This document shows positions 7,248 to 9,455 of a stretch of 9,455 nt of DNA, piece by piece. A program made the position numbers and the translations under genes. Within the stretch, counting starts at the first letter, position 1. Each line of letters starts with the position of its first letter. Below the pieces are notes generated by a model that saw only the letters and a program-made list of their open reading frames with translations, did not search any database and was not told the origin of the DNA. The stretch is from an uncultured Bacilli bacterium. GTDB lineage: Bacteria > Bacillota_I > Bacilli_A > ML615J-28 > CAG-698. The stretch is from positions 1 through 9,455 of the forward strand of contig CANQVW010000057.1 of assembly GCA_947627395.1 (NCBI GenBank). Direction: 5' to 3'.

Positions 7248-8612
7248 ATGATTAATATGAAAGAAGTCATTGAAACCAATTCAATGATTCAAGAAATGAA
7301 TTTAGATGTACGAACTATTACTTTAGGAATCAATTTACTTGATTGTGTAAGTGATCGTATAGAAGTCTTAAAACAAAACATTTATCAAAAAATAAAAAAT
7401 AAAGCAAAAGATTTAGTTCGAGTAGGAAATGAAATTGAAAAAGAATATGGTATACCGATTGTCAATAAAAGAATTTCTGTTACCCCCATTTCTTTAGTTG
7501 CCGCAAGTGCTTGTAAAAGTATTGAAGATTATGTTGAAGTGGCAAAAATTTTAGACAAAGTAGCCAAAGAAGTTCAGGTGAATTTTATTGGTGGTTTCTC
7601 TGCCATTGTTTCTAAGGGAATGACATCTAGTGAAGAATTGTTAATTCGCTCGTTACCCGAAGTCTTAAAACAAACAGATTGTGTATGTAGTTCTGTTAAT
7701 GTGGGATCATCTAAAACAGGAATTGATATGGATGCAGTTTTATTGTTAGGTGAAATCATTCAAAAAACAGCCTATCTTACGAAAGATCATGATTCAATTG
7801 GTTGTGCTAAATTAGTCGTTTTTTGCAATGCTCCAGATGATAATCCATTTATGGCAGGTGCCTTTCATGGAATTAGTGAACCTGATGTTGTGATTCATGT
7901 TGGAGTGAGTGGTCCAGGTGTTGTGAAAAGAGCATTAGAAGAAGTAAAGGATGCAGATTTTGAAGTTCTTTGTGAAACCATTAAAAAAACAGCTTTTAAA
8001 ATTACTAGAGTTGGGCAACTTGTGGCAAAAGAAGCTTCTAAAAGATTACATATTCCCTTTGGCATTATTGATTTGTCTTTAGCACCTACTCCAATGGTCG
8101 GAGATAGTATTGCGGAAATCTTTGAAACGATGGGCTTAGAAAAAGCAGGTGCACCAGGCACAACAGCTGCTTTAGCATTATTAAATGATCAAGTCAAAAA
8201 GGGTGGAGTTATGGCCTCTTCCTATGTTGGAGGGTTAAGTGGTGCCTTCATTCCCGTAAGTGAAGATCAAGGAATGATTGATGCAGTAACCTGTGGTGCT
8301 TTAACAATCGAAAAATTAGAAGCAATGACTTGTGTATGTTCTGTTGGATTAGATATGGTTGCCATTCCAGGAGATACAAAGCCATCTACCATTTCTGGAA
8401 TGATTGCGGATGAAATGGCAATTGGAATGATTAACCAAAAAACAACAGCCGTTCGCCTTATTCCAGTCATTGGAAAAAAAGTAGGAGATGTTGCTTCCTT
8501 TGGTGGTTTGTTAGGACATGCCCCCGTTCTTCCAGTAAATTCATTTTCTTGTGATGCCTTTATTAAAAGGGGAGGAAGAATTCCTGCCCCGATTCATAGC
8601 TTTAAAAATTAA
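7248..8612 (+). CDS. PFL-like protein, DUF711/UPF0210 family
   Basis: A 454-residue protein of the UPF0210 (DUF711) family, related in fold to pyruvate formate-lyase-type barrels but with no established reaction. Conserved stretches include NKRISVTPISLVAASA, FIGGFSAIVSKG, CSSVNVGSSKTGIDMDAV, DNPFMAGAFHGISEPDVVI, VGVSGPGVVKRALE, TTAALALLNDQVKKGGVMA, GGLSGAFIPVSEDQGM and the C-terminal PAPIHSFKN, all close to the ~445-residue streptococcal homologue. No region is missing, so the gene is intact. It is translated just after the ACT-domain gene (12-base gap, AAGGAG at 7234-7239 overlapping that stop codon) and shares its promoter. The ATG at 7248 fits the ribosome site spacing (8 bases); an in-frame ATG at 7257 would begin at MKEV and is less well placed. 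The ACT partner suggests control by a small ligand. Cytoplasmic: no signal or membrane segment. Confidence 0.94.
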   Translation: MINMKEVIETNSMIQEMNLDVRTITLGINLLDCVSDRIEVLKQNIYQKIKNKAKDLVRVGNEIEKEYGIPIVNKRISVTPISLVAASACKSIEDYVEVAKILDKVAKEVQVNFIGGFSAIVSKGMTSSEELLIRSLPEVLKQTDCVCSSVNVGSSKTGIDMDAVLLLGEIIQKTAYLTKDHDSIGCAKLVVFCNAPDDNPFMAGAFHGISEPDVVIHVGVSGPGVVKRALEEVKDADFEVLCETIKKTAFKITRVGQLVAKEASKRLHIPFGIIDLSLAPTPMVGDSIAEIFETMGLEKAGAPGTTAALALLNDQVKKGGVMASSYVGGLSGAFIPVSEDQGMIDAVTCGALTIEKLEAMTCVCSVGLDMVAIPGDTKPSTISGMIADEMAIGMINQKTTAVRLIPVIGKKVGDVASFGGLLGHAPVLPVNSFSCDAFIKRGGRIPAPIHSFKN

Positions 8613-8636
8613 AAAAATAGGGATTACTCCCTATTT
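8611..8636 (-). terminator. Intrinsic terminator, best oriented for the minus strand
   Basis: A perfect 9-bp stem (8615-8623 with 8628-8636) closes a 4-base loop. Read on the minus strand it is followed by seven T residues (complement of 8611-8617), a strong terminator for RNA arriving from the right. Read on the plus strand, as the end of the DUF711 gene, the tail is only TTT then ATG, so termination there is weaker. The hairpin overlaps the DUF711 stop codon by two bases. Confidence 0.72.
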
Positions 8637-8727
8637 ATGTACCGATATAGAACAAAACAATTGATGATTTTGTATCAAATATAAACATAAGTTATAACAG
8701 TAGCAATTGGCTTACTGCTTCGGTACA
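8615..8727 (-). ncRNA. Candidate small RNA B, minus strand, unknown family
   Basis: On the minus strand a -10 region TATACTATTA (complement of 8729-8738) lies just before a 90-base segment that begins TGTACCGA (8727-8720) and ends TCGGTACA (8645-8638), so its two ends can form an 8-bp helix. The intrinsic terminator at 8611-8636 follows directly. Inside, AGCAGTA and TACTGTT can pair over 7 bp (one G-U) and a second hairpin is possible with ACAAAA and TTTTGT. No good -35 box is visible, so expression is uncertain. It shares its ends and its promoter region with candidate RNA A next to it, but not its interior. No open reading frame explains the conservation: the frame corresponding to the neighbour meets a stop here after VPKQ. 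I do not recognise the family. Confidence 0.42.
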
Positions 8728-8780
8728 GTAATAGTATATGAATATAAATCAAAATTATACTTAAAATTTAAATTTATTTT

Positions 8781-8816
8781 AAAAAAAAGAACCTAGCGAA
8801 AGCTAAGTCTTTTTTT
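8781..8816 (-). terminator. Bidirectional intrinsic terminator with GAAA/TTTC loop
   Basis: The stem around TAGC (8794-8797) and GCTA (8802-8805) is capped by a 4-base GAAA loop (8798-8801 on the plus strand), extended past a C-A mismatch, and flanked by eight A residues on the left (8781-8788) and seven T residues on the right (8810-8816). Both strands therefore read as stem plus T-tract. It ends candidate RNA A on the minus strand and also blocks read-through from the DUF711 operon on the plus strand. Confidence 0.75.
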
Positions 8817-8966
8817 GTACCGTTCTTTACCTTAAGAATAACCATAACAGAGGAGTACTCCTTGTCACAGTAAGAAAGGGAGGTAAAATGGCTAAATAAA
8901 AATGACTCATTCAAATCATTCTTATCGTTAGTCAAGCGGAACGAAGTTAAATCGCTCTTTGGTACA
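8781..8966 (-). ncRNA. Candidate small RNA A, minus strand, unknown family
   Basis: A minus-strand promoter (8972-9001) places the transcription start at about 8965, the first bases of TGTACC (8966-8961). The 151-base body ends with GGTACA (8821-8816), which can pair with the 5' end over 6 bp, and the intrinsic terminator at 8781-8816 follows at once, giving an RNA of about 185 bases. Inside, TTTACC and GGTAAA (complements of 8881-8886 and 8826-8831) can close a long arm capped by a hairpin around the palindrome GGAGTACTCC (8852-8861); a separate hairpin AGCG...CGCT lies near the 5' end, and TGACT/AGTCA can pair in the middle. A 75-codon minus-strand frame crosses the region but starts inside the promoter and runs through the terminator, so it is unlikely to be translated. 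The family is not recognised. Confidence 0.5.
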
Positions 8967-8971
8967 ATAAT

Positions 8972-9001
8972 AGTATATGTATCAAATTCATTTCTATACA
9001 A
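8972..9001 (-). promoter_or_regulatory. Minus-strand sigma-A promoter of candidate RNA A
   Basis: On the minus strand TTGTAT (complement of 8996-9001) and TATACT (complement of 8972-8977) are 18 bases apart. Upstream on that strand is an A/T-tract region (9002-9040), as in UP elements of strong promoters; the block AATTTATTTT there (9005-9014 on the plus strand) also recurs at 8771-8780 behind the second module. Confidence 0.6.
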
Positions 9002-9099
9002 AAAAATTTATTTTTTTAAATCTAAAATAAATTTGTTATTTATCATGATCTATATGATTCCAAATGAAAACAATCAAAAACATTATGTTAAAAACATTA

Positions 9100-9128
9100 T
9101 TCACAATTTTTTTAATTTATGATATACT
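9100..9128 (+). promoter_or_regulatory. Sigma-A promoter of miaB
   Basis: TTCACA (9100-9105) and TATACT (9123-9128) are spaced by 17 bases, each matching the consensus at five of six positions. Transcription would start near 9135, giving a leader of about 20 bases with the ribosome site CGGAGAG (9143-9149). Confidence 0.66.
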
Positions 9129-9154
9129 ATATATGTTTAATACGGAGAGTTAGT

Positions 9155-9455
9155 ATGAGTAAAGATTATAGCAAATATTTTGCTCCATCATTAAAAGATG
9201 CCAGAAAAAGAATTCAAAAAGAAACTGAACAAATTACATTTGAAATTAGTGCTCAATACCAAAATATGGGCGTCGGGAAAACCTATATGATTAAAACATA
9301 TGGTTGTCAAGGAAACCTAGCAGATAGTGAAAAGATTGCAGGTATATTAGAAGAGTTAGGTTACCAAGAGACCTCCAATATAGAAAATGTTGATGTTTTA
9401 ATTTTTAATACATGTGCAAAAATTAAAACATCAACATTTTCTATATTGGAGGTCT
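9155..9455 (+). CDS. miaB: tRNA-2-methylthio-N6-dimethylallyladenosine synthase MiaB, 5' part only
   Basis: The first 88 codons of MiaB, a radical-SAM enzyme that adds a methylthio group to i6A37 of tRNAs reading U-starting codons. The N-terminal extension with DYSKYFAPSLKDARKR (4-19) matches the Bacillus-type protein. The UPF0004 domain then begins with YMIKTYGCQGNLADSEKIAG, containing the first cluster cysteine (Cys54), and reaches VLIFNTCA with the second (Cys87). After NTCA the sequence no longer resembles MiaB: homologues continue with IREN, whereas here the frame reads KIKTSTF because the DNA folds back on itself (inverted repeat from 9369). So only about 9155-9417 should be trusted; the rest of the gene lies outside the window. 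The start has CGGAGAG five to six bases upstream and its own promoter. In Bacillus miaB is also found downstream of spoVS. Confidence 0.93.
   Translation, partial: MSKDYSKYFAPSLKDARKRIQKETEQITFEISAQYQNMGVGKTYMIKTYGCQGNLADSEKIAGILEELGYQETSNIENVDVLIFNTCAKIKTSTFSILEV
9369..9455. repeat. Perfect 38-bp inverted repeat at the window end (fold-back)
   Basis: Bases 9369-9406 are the exact reverse complement of 9418-9455, with an 11-base loop (9407-9417). The left arm is genuine miaB coding sequence; the right arm is merely its mirror copy and replaces the expected continuation of the gene. The repeat runs exactly to the last base, typical of a fold-back chimera formed during amplification or of an assembly error at a contig end rather than of a natural element. 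Confidence 0.9.

Larger units (their letters stand above)
8613..9154. other. Non-coding stretch between the DUF711 gene and miaB
   Basis: This 542-base gap holds no convincing protein gene on either strand. It contains the two candidate minus-strand RNAs with their terminators, an A/T-rich block (about 8995-9050), and the leader of miaB. In the leader a 9-base direct repeat AAACATTAT occurs at 9078-9086 and 9092-9100, with no clear function. Confidence 0.6.

Noticed and set aside
8774..9001. A 75-codon minus-strand open frame in the gap before miaB
   Set aside because: It starts inside the minus-strand promoter, has no ribosome site, runs through the intrinsic terminator (ending in Phe-rich codons from the T-tract), and the matching frame in the sister module hits a stop early. 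A non-coding RNA explains the region better, though a small peptide cannot be fully excluded.

Overview
The window is AT-rich DNA from a low-GC Gram-positive lineage of the Bacillota. The gene content (a YmdB-type phosphodiesterase, SpoVS, a Bacillus-type MiaB with an N-terminal extension, and the ACT/DUF711 pair) points to a Bacilli, Erysipelotrichia or mollicute-related organism. TGA is used as a stop codon and TGG for tryptophan, so the standard bacterial code applies and this is not a Mycoplasma-code genome. The behaviour of both ends (repeats at the left, a perfect fold-back at the right) suggests a short assembled contig, probably metagenomic; that is an inference.

Layout, left to right. 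Bases 13-94 hold a cluster of CACAAAA-type repeats that may be the end of an insertion sequence. A consensus promoter then drives a large predicted surface lipoprotein (247-2940), closed by an intrinsic terminator. A near-perfect sigma-A promoter starts a ymdB-spoVS unit (3017-4132), again closed by a terminator. Next come a two-helix membrane protein of unknown function (4242-4967), a GNAT acetyltransferase (5010-5591) and an Mrp/ApbC-type P-loop ATPase carrying a NifX-like domain and a cysteine-rich tail (5597-6811), followed by a terminator. A new promoter serves the ACT-domain protein and DUF711/UPF0210 protein pair (6963-8612). After a 542-base non-coding stretch, miaB begins at 9155 and is cut by the window end. 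All protein genes are on the + strand.

The order ymdB, spoVS, then miaB recalls the Bacillus subtilis ymdB-spoVS-...-miaB region, here with five other genes between spoVS and miaB.

The 542-base gap (8613-9154) is the part least explained by known genes. It contains two tandem minus-strand modules that share a -10 region (TATACTATTA), start at TGTACC, end at GGTACA (so their ends can pair), and are each followed at once by an intrinsic terminator. I read them as two related small non-coding RNAs of unknown family. The last 87 bases are a perfect 38-bp inverted repeat that interrupts miaB and is most simply an assembly or amplification fold-back artefact.
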